Below are positions 37,848 to 46,140 of a DNA stretch of 64,000 nt, one piece after another. The translations under genes and the position numbers were made by a program. The notes beneath the pieces were generated by a model. It had not been told where the DNA came from. It ran no database searches and saw only the letters and a list, made by a program, of their open reading frames with translations. This DNA comes from Qipengyuania proteolytica (GTDB lineage: Bacteria; Pseudomonadota; Alphaproteobacteria; Sphingomonadales; Sphingomonadaceae). Location: NCBI RefSeq assembly GCF_019711565.1, contig NZ_JAIGNN010000001.1, positions 186,001 to 250,000 of the forward strand, read 5' to 3'. Position 1 is the stretch's first letter; every line of letters starts with the position of its first letter.

Positions 37848-38984
37848 CTACCCCTTCTTGAACGGGGTCCGGGCCTGCAGATAATTCCGGTCGCTCGCAA
37901 CGCCGGCGCGTTCGCGTTCGAGGAATTCGGCGACCGCTTGGCGGAAACCGGGGTCGGCGATCCAGTGGGCGGAAACGGTTTCGACGGGTTCGTAGCCGCG
38001 GGCGAGCTTGTGGCCGCCCTGCGCTCCCGCCTCGACCCGCGAAAGGCCCAGGTCGATCGCCGCGTCGATCGCCTGGTAGTAGCACAGCTCGAAATGCAGG
38101 AAGCGGATGTCGCGCGTGCAGCCCCAGTAGCGGCCGTAGAGCGCATTGCCGCCGATGAAATTGAGCGCGCCCGCCACCGGCACACCATGCTGTAGCGCCA
38201 AGACCAGCAGCAGCTTCTCTCCCATCCGCTCGCCGAACAGGTCGAAGGCTTCGCGGGTGAGATAGGGCCGCCCCCATTTCCGCGCGCCGGTATCCTGGTA
38301 GAAATGCCAGAAGGCGTCCCAATGCTCGGGCCGGATATCGTCGGCGCGCAGCCGCACGATGTCGACCTCGGCCTGCGCCGCCGCACGTTCCTTGCGCAGG
38401 TCCTTGCGCTTGCGCGAGGCGAGCGTGGCGAGGAAGTCGTCGAAATTCGCGAAACCGCGATTGTACCAGTGGAACTGGATGTCGGAGCGCAGCATCCAGC
38501 CCGCATCCTCGAACAGGCTCTGCTGCTCCGGCTCGATGAAGGTCGCGTGCGCCGAGGAAAACCCGTTCTGCAGGCACAACTGCTCGGCAGCCGACAGCAG
38601 GGGCGCGGCGAAGGCGTCGTCCGCAAGCAGCAGGCGCGGCCCGGTCGCGGGTGTGAAGGGCGCGGCGATCTGGAGCTTGGGATAGTAGCGCCCGCCCGCG
38701 CGCTCATAGGCATCGGCCCAGCTGTGGTCGAAGACATATTCGCCCTGGCTGTGGCTCTTGAGCCAGGCCGGCATCGCTGCCAGCAGCGGCCCGTCCTCAT
38801 CGCTGATCACCAGCGGTGCGGCCTGCCAGCCTGTGCCCGGCCCGACACTGCCCGAATCTTCGAGCGCGGTCAGAAATTCGTGCGAAACGAAAGGATTGCC
38901 GGAGCCTGCCAGCGCGTTCCACTGGTCCCGGTCGAACGCCCCGACCGAGCCGCCGACCCTTGCCGCGAGGCCGCCATCACTCAC
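37848..38984 (-). CDS. GNAT family N-acetyltransferase (DUF482/FemAB-like)
   Basis: 378 residues from GTG 38984, overlapping the GDPD stop by four bases (GTGA). Two-domain GNAT-type protein of the peptidogalycan biosynthesis/DUF482 group: FDHSWADAYERAGGRYYPKLQIAAPFTPATGPRLL region near 80-115, SRKRKDLRKERAAA near 195, and the motif VAGALNFIGGNALYGRYWGCTRD near 280. Substrate unknown. Fifth and last gene in a run of overlapping minus-strand genes starting at DUF3572. Confidence 0.85.
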   Translation of the reverse strand: MSDGGLAARVGGSVGAFDRDQWNALAGSGNPFVSHEFLTALEDSGSVGPGTGWQAAPLVISDEDGPLLAAMPAWLKSHSQGEYVFDHSWADAYERAGGRYYPKLQIAAPFTPATGPRLLLADDAFAAPLLSAAEQLCLQNGFSSAHATFIEPEQQSLFEDAGWMLRSDIQFHWYNRGFANFDDFLATLASRKRKDLRKERAAAQAEVDIVRLRADDIRPEHWDAFWHFYQDTGARKWGRPYLTREAFDLFGERMGEKLLLVLALQHGVPVAGALNFIGGNALYGRYWGCTRDIRFLHFELCYYQAIDAAIDLGLSRVEAGAQGGHKLARGYEPVETVSAHWIADPGFRQAVAEFLERERAGVASDRNYLQARTPFKKG

Positions 38985-39751
38985 GGGATCCCCGCCCCTT
39001 CCCAGATCGGCGCATCGGCATGCTCGCGCGCCCGCGCCAGCAGTTCGGGCGAGTTCACCGTCCAAGTGGGCACCGGCATGCCGCTCGCTCGCAAGGCTGC
39101 AACCATGGGATTGGGCAGGGCATGGATATGGTAGGCGAGGAAATCGGGGCGCGCGATCCATAACGCGAGATGCCGCTGCCACGCCGCCTGCGTGTAACCC
39201 TTGTCGTCCTCGCGCATCACGAGGCCGCGCACCGTCTGCGGTGAATGCCGCCGCAGCCAGCGCGAGACGCGCGGGTCGAAACTCATCACCGCGTGCAGGC
39301 CGGCATAGCCATCTAGCGCCGACAGCACCGCCTCGCAGCTGCGCTCGACATCGTAGCCGCGCCGTGACTTGATCTCGATCATCAGCGGCACCTTGCCGGC
39401 CACCAGTTCGAGCAAATCGGCGAGCGCGATCGGCGCGTCCTCGCCCTCGAGATAGCTCAGCTTGCGCCACTCGGCTGCGGTCAGGCTGGCGGATTTCTCC
39501 GGCCTGCCGATCAGCCGCGCGAAATCCCAGTCGTGGAACACCATCGGCACATCGTCGGCGCTGCGCTGGATATCGCATTCGATGCCCATGCCCGCCTCGA
39601 TAGCGGCACGGAACGCGCTGGCGGAATTCTCGACCCGCCCGGCGCCATGCAGCCCGCGATGCGCGTAGCTCCACTCGCGCAGCCAGCCGACCCGCTCCGG
39701 ATCGGGCGGCGGCGCGAGGTAGGAATCAAGCCTTGAGAGCAACGATCGCAT
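38981..39751 (-). CDS. Glycerophosphodiester phosphodiesterase family protein
   Basis: Hydrolyses glycerophosphodiesters to an alcohol and glycerol 3-phosphate. 256 residues from ATG 39751. GDPD signatures: AHRGLHG (catalytic His and Arg) at about 30-36, ENSASAF, the ECDIQRSADDVPMVFHDW motif with metal-binding Glu/Asp and catalytic His at about 58-75, and MIEIKSRRG. No signal peptide, so probably cytoplasmic. Overlaps the RidA stop by 26 bases and the GNAT start by four. Confidence 0.9.
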   Translation of the reverse strand: MRSLLSRLDSYLAPPPDPERVGWLREWSYAHRGLHGAGRVENSASAFRAAIEAGMGIECDIQRSADDVPMVFHDWDFARLIGRPEKSASLTAAEWRKLSYLEGEDAPIALADLLELVAGKVPLMIEIKSRRGYDVERSCEAVLSALDGYAGLHAVMSFDPRVSRWLRRHSPQTVRGLVMREDDKGYTQAAWQRHLALWIARPDFLAYHIHALPNPMVAALRASGMPVPTWTVNSPELLARAREHADAPIWEGAGIP

Positions 39752-40181
39752 CGACCTCGACCGCCGCATTCAGCGGCAAGGCAGGCACGCCGACCGCGCT
39801 GCGGGCATGTTTCCCGGCATCGCCGAGCACGTGGAAGAGCAGGTCGGACGCCCCGTTCACCACCTTGGGCTGGTCGGTGAAATCGGGCGTCGAGGCGACG
39901 AAACCGCCGAGCTTCACGAAATGCGCGATCCGCTCGATGAGGTGCGCCGCTTCCAGCTGCGCGAGGATCATGAGCGCGCAGGCCCGCGCCGCTTCCTGCC
40001 CCTGCTCGAGCGAAACATCCGCCCCCAGCTTGCCCGTGACGAGCTGCCCGTCGACGAAGGGCAGCTGGCCCGAGACATAGGCGGTGTGGCCGTCGACCAC
40101 CACCGGCACATAGCTGGCGACGGGCGCGGCGGCCTTGGGCAGTTCGAGGCCCAGTTCCCTCAATCGTTCGTGAACGCTCAT
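39726..40181 (-). CDS. RidA family protein
   Basis: 151 residues of the YjgF/YER057c/UK114 (RidA) family; the classic members deaminate reactive enamine/imine intermediates. Family features: YVSGQLPFVDGQLVTGKLG, LIERIAHFVKLGGFVAS, and the C-terminal ARSAVGVPALPLNAAVEVDAIV with the conserved Arg. This is the longer variant subgroup rather than the 130-residue archetype. Start ATG 40181 with ribosome binding site AAGGAAA; overlaps the HAD gene stop. Confidence 0.9.
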   Translation of the reverse strand: MSVHERLRELGLELPKAAAPVASYVPVVVDGHTAYVSGQLPFVDGQLVTGKLGADVSLEQGQEAARACALMILAQLEAAHLIERIAHFVKLGGFVASTPDFTDQPKVVNGASDLLFHVLGDAGKHARSAVGVPALPLNAAVEVDAIVALKA

Positions 40182-40807
40182 GCGGTTTCCTTTTCAAGCT
40201 GGTCCATCAGCCACGGCAGCGCGTGCTCCCACGTGTCTATCCGCGCGTCGGCATGGCCGGACTGGTGCGCGCAATCGATATGCGGGGCGATCATCGGCTC
40301 GCCGCACAGATGGAGGGTCGTGATCGTGCCGATCGTCTCCCGCGCCGACCGGTGGTGCTGCGCGAGATCGTCGATGAAGATGGCCTTCGAGGGGTTGTAT
40401 TCCGCGAGGATCGACTGGAGCGCCGGTCCTTTCGGCCCTTGGTTGGTGAAGACGCGGGCATGGAGGCCGTGGTCGGCGAGCTGCTCCCGGCGCATTTCCT
40501 GTCGCTTGTCGACGAGATTGGTCAGGACCACGACATCGGCATGTTCGGCCAGCGTGTTGATGCCCTCGATCGCGCCGGGGATCGGGGTCTGGCGGTGCAT
40601 CTCGGTATCGAAGAATCCGCCGAGCTTGCGCCAGATTTCCTCGGGCGCGAGGACCTCGCCGCTGTCCTGCCAGCGCAGCGCACTGGAAAAGTCGTTCCCC
40701 TCCATGCGAAACTCGACGTTCTGCGTTTCGGCCAGCCAGTCGCGGAAGGGCGAAACCATGTAGAGCAGGACTTCGTCGCAGTCGGAGATGATCAGCGGGC
40801 GGCTCAT
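40178..40807 (-). CDS. HAD-superfamily hydrolase
   Basis: 209 residues. Motif I DCDEV near residue 9 (nucleophile and acid/base Asp), motif II as VVVLTN near 100, and C-terminal FIDDLAQHHRSA motif near 150, consistent with a Cof/phosphatase-type HAD. Substrate unknown. Start ATG 40807 overlaps DUF3572; overlaps RidA at the other end, so it is co-transcribed with them. Confidence 0.8.
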   Translation of the reverse strand: MSRPLIISDCDEVLLYMVSPFRDWLAETQNVEFRMEGNDFSSALRWQDSGEVLAPEEIWRKLGGFFDTEMHRQTPIPGAIEGINTLAEHADVVVLTNLVDKRQEMRREQLADHGLHARVFTNQGPKGPALQSILAEYNPSKAIFIDDLAQHHRSARETIGTITTLHLCGEPMIAPHIDCAHQSGHADARIDTWEHALPWLMDQLEKETA

Positions 40808-41094
40808 GCGGCAAGCTCCCGATGGGCGGCGACCAGCGCTGCGGGCGTCGTGCACAGCGCGTCGGCGGCGAGCACGAGGTCGGGCTCGTGATTGGCGAGG
40901 AATTCGAGCACGGCGGCGTGCACGCCGCGATCCTCGATTCCGTGACGCAGCCGCTCTGGCGTGAGGCCGGTCAGCAATAGCAGGCGCTCGGCGCGCCGTT
41001 CGTCGGCGAGCGCCCAGCCAAGCGCCTCGAGCGCCAGCACCTCGGGCGCGCGGTGTTCGGCGGCGGATTTCGAAGACTCGCGAATAATTGTCAC
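40804..41094 (-). CDS. DUF3572 family protein
   Basis: 96 residues from GTG 41094. The sequence APEVLALEALGWALADERRAERLLLLTGL plus GVHAAVLEFLANHEPDLVLAADAL corresponds to the DUF3572 family, short helical proteins of unknown function that in alphaproteobacteria often lie divergent to divK, as here. First gene of the overlapping DUF3572-HAD-RidA-GDPD-GNAT run. The divergent region to divK is 49 bases. Confidence 0.82.
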   Translation of the reverse strand: MTIIRESSKSAAEHRAPEVLALEALGWALADERRAERLLLLTGLTPERLRHGIEDRGVHAAVLEFLANHEPDLVLAADALCTTPAALVAAHRELAA

Positions 41095-41143
41095 TTCCGA
41101 TCGTTTTCCATATGGCGCCGGTTGAGCGCAAGGAGAGCCGCAC

Positions 41144-41512
41144 GTGGCAAACAGAATACTCGTTGTCGAGGATAACGATCTCAACCGAAAACTGTTCTGC
41201 GACGTGCTGAAGGCCAACGGCTACGAGGTAGTGCCTGTGGCCGACGGTCTCAATGTGCTGGCGACGGCGAAAAAGTTCGCGCCGCATCTCGTCATCATGG
41301 ATATCCAGTTGCCGAACGTCAGCGGAATCGACCTGATCGCCCAGCTCAAGGCCGATGCGGCGATGGCCGATGTGCCCGTGCTGGCCGTAACCGCCTATGC
41401 CGGCAAGGGCGACGAGGAGCGCATCCGCGACGCGGGGGCCGCCGATTACCTCGCCAAGCCGGTTTCCATCGGGCCGTTCATGGCGGCGGTGCGCGCCCTT
41501 CTGCCGGGCTGA
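41144..41512 (+). CDS. divK: Single-domain response regulator DivK
   Basis: Cell-cycle receiver-only protein which, in Caulobacter, modulates the DivJ/PleC and CckA-CtrA circuit. 122 residues, receiver domain only. Phosphoacceptor Asp53 in HLVIMDIQLPNVSG, acidic pocket VVEDND, switch residues VTAYAGKGDEERIRDAGAADYLAKPV. Start GTG 41144 has the site AAGGAG. Position divergent to DUF3572 is typical for divK. Confidence 0.95.
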   Translation: MANRILVVEDNDLNRKLFCDVLKANGYEVVPVADGLNVLATAKKFAPHLVIMDIQLPNVSGIDLIAQLKADAAMADVPVLAVTAYAGKGDEERIRDAGAADYLAKPVSIGPFMAAVRALLPG

Positions 41513-41633
41513 TCGCGCGACGCGCCCGCTCGCGAAAACCTTGACAAAGGCGAGCGGAAACCGCTTTGCCGACCCATTCGTTTTGATCCGCCAACACGCG
41601 GGTCGCACCGCATTTGCAGAACTGGACCCATTC

Positions 41634-41876
41634 ATGGACCGTGCCGACGTCGACACCAAGATCCGCTCGCTGATCGAACCCTTCAACAAGAAGGGCATCG
41701 AGGTGAAGGAGGAGACGACTTTCCAGAACGATCTCGAGTTCGACAGCCTGACCGTCATGGATTTCGTCGCCGAGATCGAGGACGAGTTCGACATCATCAT
41801 CTCGATGAACCAGCAGGCCGAGATCGAGAATTACGGCCAGCTGGTCGACACCGTCACCAAGCTGCAGGCCGACTGA
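41634..41876 (+). CDS. Acyl carrier protein dedicated to sphingolipid synthesis
   Basis: 80 residues. Phosphopantetheine attachment Ser38 in EFDSLTVMDFV, with acidic helix II recognised in acyl carrier proteins. Its stop overlaps the ATG of the serine palmitoyltransferase gene by one base (TGATG), so the pair is coupled. In sphingolipid-making alphaproteobacteria such an ACP supplies the acyl thioester to Spt; that role is inferred from context. Start ATG 41634 lies 121 bases after divK. Confidence 0.9.
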   Translation: MDRADVDTKIRSLIEPFNKKGIEVKEETTFQNDLEFDSLTVMDFVAEIEDEFDIIISMNQQAEIENYGQLVDTVTKLQAD

Positions 41877-43126
41877 TGAGCGAAGGCATCATCCAGCCGG
41901 ACCAGCCGGAAGTTCTTGAAGGCGAAGGCCGCGACCTGTTCTCCAAGTTCGACGACATCATCGCGCTGCGCGAAGGGCTGCTCGCGAGCGGGCAGGAAGA
42001 CCCGTTCAACCTGGTGATGGAGAAGGTCCTGTCGCCGACCCGCGCGATCTGCAACGGGCGCGACACGATCCTGCTCGGCACCTACAATTACATGGGCATG
42101 ACCTTCGACCCCGACGTGGTCGAGGCGGGCAAGCAGGCGCTGGCCGATTTCGGTTCGGGCACCACCGGCAGCCGCGTGCTCAACGGCACCTACCAGGGCC
42201 ACAAGGAAGTCGAGCAGGCGCTCATGGACTTCTACGACATGGACCACGCGATGGTCTTCTCGACCGGCTACCAGGCCAATCTCGGGATCATCAGCACCAT
42301 CGCCGGCAAGGGCGATTACATCGTCCTCGACATCGATAGCCATGCCAGCATCTGGGACGGCTGCGCGATGGGCCAGGCCGAGGTCGTGCCGTTCAAGCAC
42401 AACGATATCGAGGCGATGGAAAAGCGCCTCAAGCGCATTCCCGAAGGCGCGGGCAAGCTGGTCGTGCTCGAAGGCGTCTACTCGATGCTCGGCGACGTCG
42501 CGCCATTGAAGGAAATGGTCGCGGTCGCCAAGAAATACGGCGCCATGGTGCTGGTCGACGAAGCGCATTCGATGGGCTTCATCGGCGCAAACGGTCGCGG
42601 CGTGGTGGAAGATGCGGGCGTCATCGACGATGTCGATTTCATCATCGGCACCTTCTCCAAGAGCGTCGGCACGGTGGGCGGCTTCTGCGTGTCGAACCAT
42701 CCCAAGTTCGAGATCATGCGGCTCGTCTGCCGCCCCTACGTCTTCACCGCCTCGCTCCCGCCCAGCGTAGTGGCGACGGCCGAAACCTCGATCCGCAAGC
42801 TGATGCACGGCTCGAACAAGCGCGCGCATCTGTGGGAGAATTCCAAAGCGCTGCACAAGGGCCTCAAGGATCTCGGCTTCAAGCTCGGGACCGAGGAACC
42901 GCAGAGCGCGATCATCGCGGTGATCATGCCCGGCCTCGAAAAGGGCGCGGCGATGTGGGAGGCGCTGATCAAGGGCGGGCTCTACGTGAACCTGGCGCGC
43001 CCGCCGGCAACCCCTGCCAACATGACCCTGCTGCGCTGCTCGCTCTGCGCGGAGCATAGCGAAGAGGAAGTCGGCCAGATCCTCTCGATCTTCGAGCAGG
43101 CGGGCAAGGCGGTCGGGATCATCTGA
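41876..43126 (+). CDS. spt: Serine palmitoyltransferase
   Basis: PLP enzyme condensing L-serine with a long-chain acyl thioester to 3-ketodihydrosphingosine, the first step of sphingolipid synthesis. 416 residues, the same size as the Sphingomonas homologue. PLP residues: DSHAS (stacking His about 156), VDEAHSMG at about 227-234, and Schiff-base Lys about 262 in GTFSKSVGTVGG. It is in the alpha-oxoamine synthase family; the coupled acyl carrier protein gene and sphingomonad background favour Spt over KBL or BioF. Followed by an OsmC gene 52 bases downstream. Confidence 0.93.
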   Translation: MSEGIIQPDQPEVLEGEGRDLFSKFDDIIALREGLLASGQEDPFNLVMEKVLSPTRAICNGRDTILLGTYNYMGMTFDPDVVEAGKQALADFGSGTTGSRVLNGTYQGHKEVEQALMDFYDMDHAMVFSTGYQANLGIISTIAGKGDYIVLDIDSHASIWDGCAMGQAEVVPFKHNDIEAMEKRLKRIPEGAGKLVVLEGVYSMLGDVAPLKEMVAVAKKYGAMVLVDEAHSMGFIGANGRGVVEDAGVIDDVDFIIGTFSKSVGTVGGFCVSNHPKFEIMRLVCRPYVFTASLPPSVVATAETSIRKLMHGSNKRAHLWENSKALHKGLKDLGFKLGTEEPQSAIIAVIMPGLEKGAAMWEALIKGGLYVNLARPPATPANMTLLRCSLCAEHSEEEVGQILSIFEQAGKAVGII

Positions 43127-43178
43127 TCCGGAACACCCGCGCGGCTTCATCGTCTATCTCCCGCAACCAAGGAGATAG

Positions 43179-43616
43179 ATGGCAATGGCAATCGTTAAAT
43201 CGGGCAGTGCGCGCTACGAAGGACTGGGCAAGGGCGGCAAGGGCCATGTAAGCACCCAGTCGGGCGCGCTGGTCGACCAGCCCTACGGCTTCCAGACCCG
43301 GTTCGAGGACAAGCCCGGGACCAATCCGGAAGAACTGATCGCGGCCGCGCATGCGAGCTGCTTCACCATGGCGCTCTCGTTCAAGCTGGCCGAGGCCGGG
43401 CACGAGGACGGCACGGTCGAGACCACTGCGAAGGTCAGCCTCGAGAAAGAGGATGGCGGGTTCTCCGTGACCAGGTCGGCGCTGTCGACCAAGGGCACCG
43501 TGCCCGGCATGGATCGCGCGAAGTTCGAGGAGCTGGCGGCGGACGCCAAGGCCAATTGCCCGATCTCGAAACTGCTCGATTGCGAGATCACGCTCGAGAC
43601 GGAATTCGCGGGCTGA
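43179..43616 (+). CDS. OsmC family peroxiredoxin
   Basis: 145 residues; hydroperoxide reductase type. The two redox cysteines are in HASCFTMALS (about residue 61) and KANCPISKLL (about 127), with the conserved NPEELIAAAHASCF motif. Acts in the cytoplasm against organic hydroperoxides. Start ATG 43179 with the site AAGGAGAT; a second ATG two codons on is an alternative. Ends at a strong hairpin terminator. Confidence 0.95.
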   Translation: MAMAIVKSGSARYEGLGKGGKGHVSTQSGALVDQPYGFQTRFEDKPGTNPEELIAAAHASCFTMALSFKLAEAGHEDGTVETTAKVSLEKEDGGFSVTRSALSTKGTVPGMDRAKFEELAADAKANCPISKLLDCEITLETEFAG

Positions 43617-43625
43617 GCGGATAAG

Positions 43626-43661
43626 AAGGCCGGCCGGAGGGTCGCAGAACCGGCCGGCCTT
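43626..43661. terminator. Bidirectional hairpin between convergent genes
   Basis: Perfect 12-base-pair stem AAGGCCGGCCGG / CCGGCCGGCCTT (43626-43637 and 43650-43661) with a 12-base loop. The OsmC gene ends at 43616 and the hydroxylase gene at 43666 on the other strand. A very stable terminator for both, though the T-run on the plus strand is weak (TTCCC). Confidence 0.8.
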
Positions 43662-43665
43662 CCCG

Positions 43666-44517
43666 TCAGGCGACCTTTGCGGTCGTCTCCTCTCCAACCT
43701 GGACTTCCGGCGCCTTGTTCTCCGGGAAAATCGGCCACAGCAGCTGCTGGCCGAGCGTCGCCGGAGCAAGGTTCTCAACCCCGTAGCTTTGCGGATAGGT
43801 GCGCGTGATCTTCGCAGTGCCGAACAGCACGTCCCAGAAGAACAGCAGGTTCCCGTAATTGCCCTTGTAGTGGACTGCCGGATCGTCGGCATGGCGGCCA
43901 TGGTGCGCGTGATGCGTCGCCGGCGTCGAGATCGTGCGTTCGATCACCCACATGACCGGCGAGAGCCACTTGATCGCGTACAGCGGCTTGTCCCAGGCAA
44001 CGTCCGAATGCGCGCCGGTGATCACCAGCAGCTTCACCACGATATAGCCCGCATAGACCCAGCCGAGGCCGAGCCAGATCAGCACGCCCGACATCCACAG
44101 GCTCGGCATCATCGCGTAGTAGATGATGTTGTTCCGGTAGACGAGGCGGACGCTCATGTACCGCGCATTATGGTGCGCGCGGTGGAGGTTGTAGAGCCAC
44201 GGGGTCGAGTGGCTCGCGCGGTGCCACCAGTACTGGAGCATGTCGTCGAGCACCAGGAACAGCGCAATCGCGGCGAAGACGTTCAGTCCGGCAAGCGCCC
44301 CGGCGTATTGCGGCGCCACCATGTTGGCGAGCGCACCCGCCGCGAGTAGCACCGTCGGCTGGGTCACGGCGAGGAGCACGGTCATGCTGATCGCCTCCAC
44401 GATACCGTCGTCCCGCGTCTGCTCCGCCTTGCCGAACAGGTTCGAGCGCCACAGCTCCAGCGCGGCATATCCGAAGTAGATCGCGATGATGGCAAGGGTC
44501 GAAGTCGGCACGGTCAC
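43666..44517 (-). CDS. Sterol desaturase/fatty acid hydroxylase superfamily protein
   Basis: Integral membrane di-iron hydroxylase, 283 residues. His clusters are complete: HRASH at about 99-103, HRAHH at about 112-116, a further HxxxH-type region around GAHSD and the final HHAHH at about 201-205. Several hydrophobic segments around them. Substrate unknown; fatty acid or sphingolipid hydroxylation is plausible because it lies close to spt, but that is inference. GTG start at 44517 with the site GGGAGAG. Confidence 0.85.
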   Translation of the reverse strand: MTVPTSTLAIIAIYFGYAALELWRSNLFGKAEQTRDDGIVEAISMTVLLAVTQPTVLLAAGALANMVAPQYAGALAGLNVFAAIALFLVLDDMLQYWWHRASHSTPWLYNLHRAHHNARYMSVRLVYRNNIIYYAMMPSLWMSGVLIWLGLGWVYAGYIVVKLLVITGAHSDVAWDKPLYAIKWLSPVMWVIERTISTPATHHAHHGRHADDPAVHYKGNYGNLLFFWDVLFGTAKITRTYPQSYGVENLAPATLGQQLLWPIFPENKAPEVQVGEETTAKVA

Positions 44518-44570
44518 TCTCTCCCGAGATACTTGTCGATCCGGGGTCTAGCGTTTACCCCGATGAAAGA

Positions 44571-45257
44571 ATGTCAAATTCTATACATTCCCTCCCGACT
44601 CGGCGATCGCTGGGTACGCCGATGCTGTTCGAGGCGCTCGACCCGGCGTTGCGCGTCCACCTGCTGCGCGGCGCCCGGCTGCGCGAATTCGGCGACGGGC
44701 AGATCATCCAGCAACGCGGCACGGCGGCCGACGGGTTCTGGCTGATCGAAGAAGGCGCCGTCATGGTTGGCCAGTTCCTGCCCGAGGGCGAGTTCCGCGC
44801 GGTGGCACTGCTGGGCCCGGGCGACAGCTATGGCGAGCTGGCGGTATTCTCGGGTCGGCCGCGCATCGTCGATGCCGTGTCGCGCGGGCCGAGCCGGGTG
44901 CGCTTCATCGCCGCACGGCCCTTCCTTGACGCGCTGGGAAATTACCCCGCCTCGACCCGCGCGCTGCTCGGCGCGCTGTCGGAGCAATTGCAGGACACAC
45001 TCGGCCAGCTTGCCGGCCTGCGCCGCGGGACCAGCGCCGCGCGCCTTGCCGGCATCCTCGCCAACATGGCCGATACCGCACCGGGCATGGCGGAGGTGCG
45101 CATCACGCAGCAAGAGCTTGCCGAGTTGCTCGGCGTCACCCGCGCCACCGCCAATGCCGCGCTGCGCGATCTGGAGAAGCGGCGGCTCGTGAAGCGCGGC
45201 TACGGCAGCATCGCGATCCCCGACGTGCCGCGCCTGACGCTGTTCGCGCTGGAGTAG
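44571..45257 (+). CDS. Crp/Fnr family transcriptional regulator
   Basis: 228 residues. N-terminal cyclic nucleotide-binding-like domain (about 15-130; IIQQRGTAADGFWLIEEGAVMVG, GPGDSYGELAVFSGRPR), C-terminal helix-turn-helix of the Crp type (about 150-215; ITQQELAELLGVTRATANAALRDLEKRRLV). No Cys cluster for Fe-S binding in the N-terminus, so not a canonical FNR. Target unknown. Divergent from the hydroxylase gene and convergent with the YqaA-like gene (1-base gap). Confidence 0.88.
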   Translation: MSNSIHSLPTRRSLGTPMLFEALDPALRVHLLRGARLREFGDGQIIQQRGTAADGFWLIEEGAVMVGQFLPEGEFRAVALLGPGDSYGELAVFSGRPRIVDAVSRGPSRVRFIAARPFLDALGNYPASTRALLGALSEQLQDTLGQLAGLRRGTSAARLAGILANMADTAPGMAEVRITQQELAELLGVTRATANAALRDLEKRRLVKRGYGSIAIPDVPRLTLFALE

Positions 45258-45258
45258 C

Positions 45259-45915
45259 CTATTCCGCTGCCGGATTGACCGCGGTCACATTCGCGCACGG
45301 CCCGCCCGCCTCGTCCTCGCTGCCGCCGAGCTGGGTCAGCACCAGGATCCCGCCGACCACCAGCACCACGAACACCGTGGTCACCGTGCCGAGATACTTG
45401 TCGATCACCTGCTTGATCGGCGCGCCGAAGACGCGGAACAGGAAGCCCACGGTCATGAAGATCAGCGCGCGGGCGAACAGGCTGGACAGCACGAAGGTGA
45501 CGAGGTTCATGCCGACGAAGCCGGCGGTGATCGTCAGCAGCTTGAACGGCACCGGCGTCGCGCCGGCGATCAGGATCGCCTCGAAGTCGTATTCGCGCAA
45601 ATGGCAGGCGGCGACGGGGAAGGCTTCGCTGAGCCCCAGCGACGAGATCAGCCACACGCCGACCGTATCGTAGAGCCCCCAGCCGATCGCATAGCCGAGC
45701 AGCGCGCCCGCGACCGAGGCCAGCGTGGCCACGGTAGCGAACTTCACCGCCTTCTTCGGTTCGGCCAGGCACATCAGGCCCAGCAGCGGGTGCGGCGGGA
45801 TCGGGAAGAAGCTCGATTCGATGAAGCAGAAGAAGGCCAGCCACCACACCGCATGCGGGTGCGAGGCCTTGTCCAGGGTCCATTCGTACAGACCGCGCAA
45901 CGGTTTCATGAGCAT
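45259..45915 (-). CDS. YqaA-like (SNARE-associated/DedA-type) membrane protein
   Basis: 218 residues with about five hydrophobic segments. The family region around residues 30-160 carries FIESSFFPIPPHPLLGLM (re-entrant motif) and the conserved GATPVPFKLLTITAGFVGM, typical of YqaA/VTT proteins. Function unknown in general; DedA-type proteins are proposed lipid scramblases or transporters. Start at ATG 45915, with ATG 45909 as an in-frame alternative. Ends one base from the Crp/Fnr gene. Its upstream region is shared, divergently, with the GTA cluster. Confidence 0.83.
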   Translation of the reverse strand: MLMKPLRGLYEWTLDKASHPHAVWWLAFFCFIESSFFPIPPHPLLGLMCLAEPKKAVKFATVATLASVAGALLGYAIGWGLYDTVGVWLISSLGLSEAFPVAACHLREYDFEAILIAGATPVPFKLLTITAGFVGMNLVTFVLSSLFARALIFMTVGFLFRVFGAPIKQVIDKYLGTVTTVFVVLVVGGILVLTQLGGSEDEAGGPCANVTAVNPAAE

Positions 45916-46015
45916 GATGAGAGGAGATATCCCGGAGTAAACCTACAGCGCGGGATTAGGCGAGCCTCCGCCTGTTGGCAACGCTCTCCGAACGAACCTA
46001 TTTGGCACTTTGCGA

Positions 46016-46044
46016 TTGACATCGTCACGCTGTTTGGGTACATA
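46016..46044 (+). promoter_or_regulatory. Sigma-70-type promoter candidate for the GTA cluster
   Basis: TTGACA (46016-46021), a 17-base spacer and TACATA (46039-46044), a close match to the housekeeping consensus, 97-125 bases upstream of the first GTA gene and in the correct direction. No full CtrA box (TTAA-N7-TTAA) was seen in 45916-46140. Confidence 0.55.
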
Positions 46045-46071
46045 TCAGGAACATCGCGATAGTGTGATTCG

Positions 46072-46110
46072 AACGGGCGGCCCGCTGGCGGGACCGCCCG
46101 TTGGCGTTTT
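46072..46110 (+). terminator. Strong leader hairpin with short T-run before GTA gene 1
   Basis: AACGGGCGG / CCGCCCGTT (46072-46080 and 46094-46102) with the inner arms CCCGC / GCGGG and one bulged base, then GGCGTTTTC. No plus-strand gene precedes it, so it sits in the GTA leader between the candidate promoter and gene 1. Attenuator or terminator role is inferred. Confidence 0.5.
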
Positions 46111-46140
46111 CGCTATCGGCCAGACCTCGGGAGGGACACG

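Noticed and set aside
46066..46074. GATTCGAAC motif resembling a reversed tRNA T-loop in the GTA leader
   Set aside because: Flanking bases do not form a T-stem on either strand, and no acceptor or anticodon arm is present.
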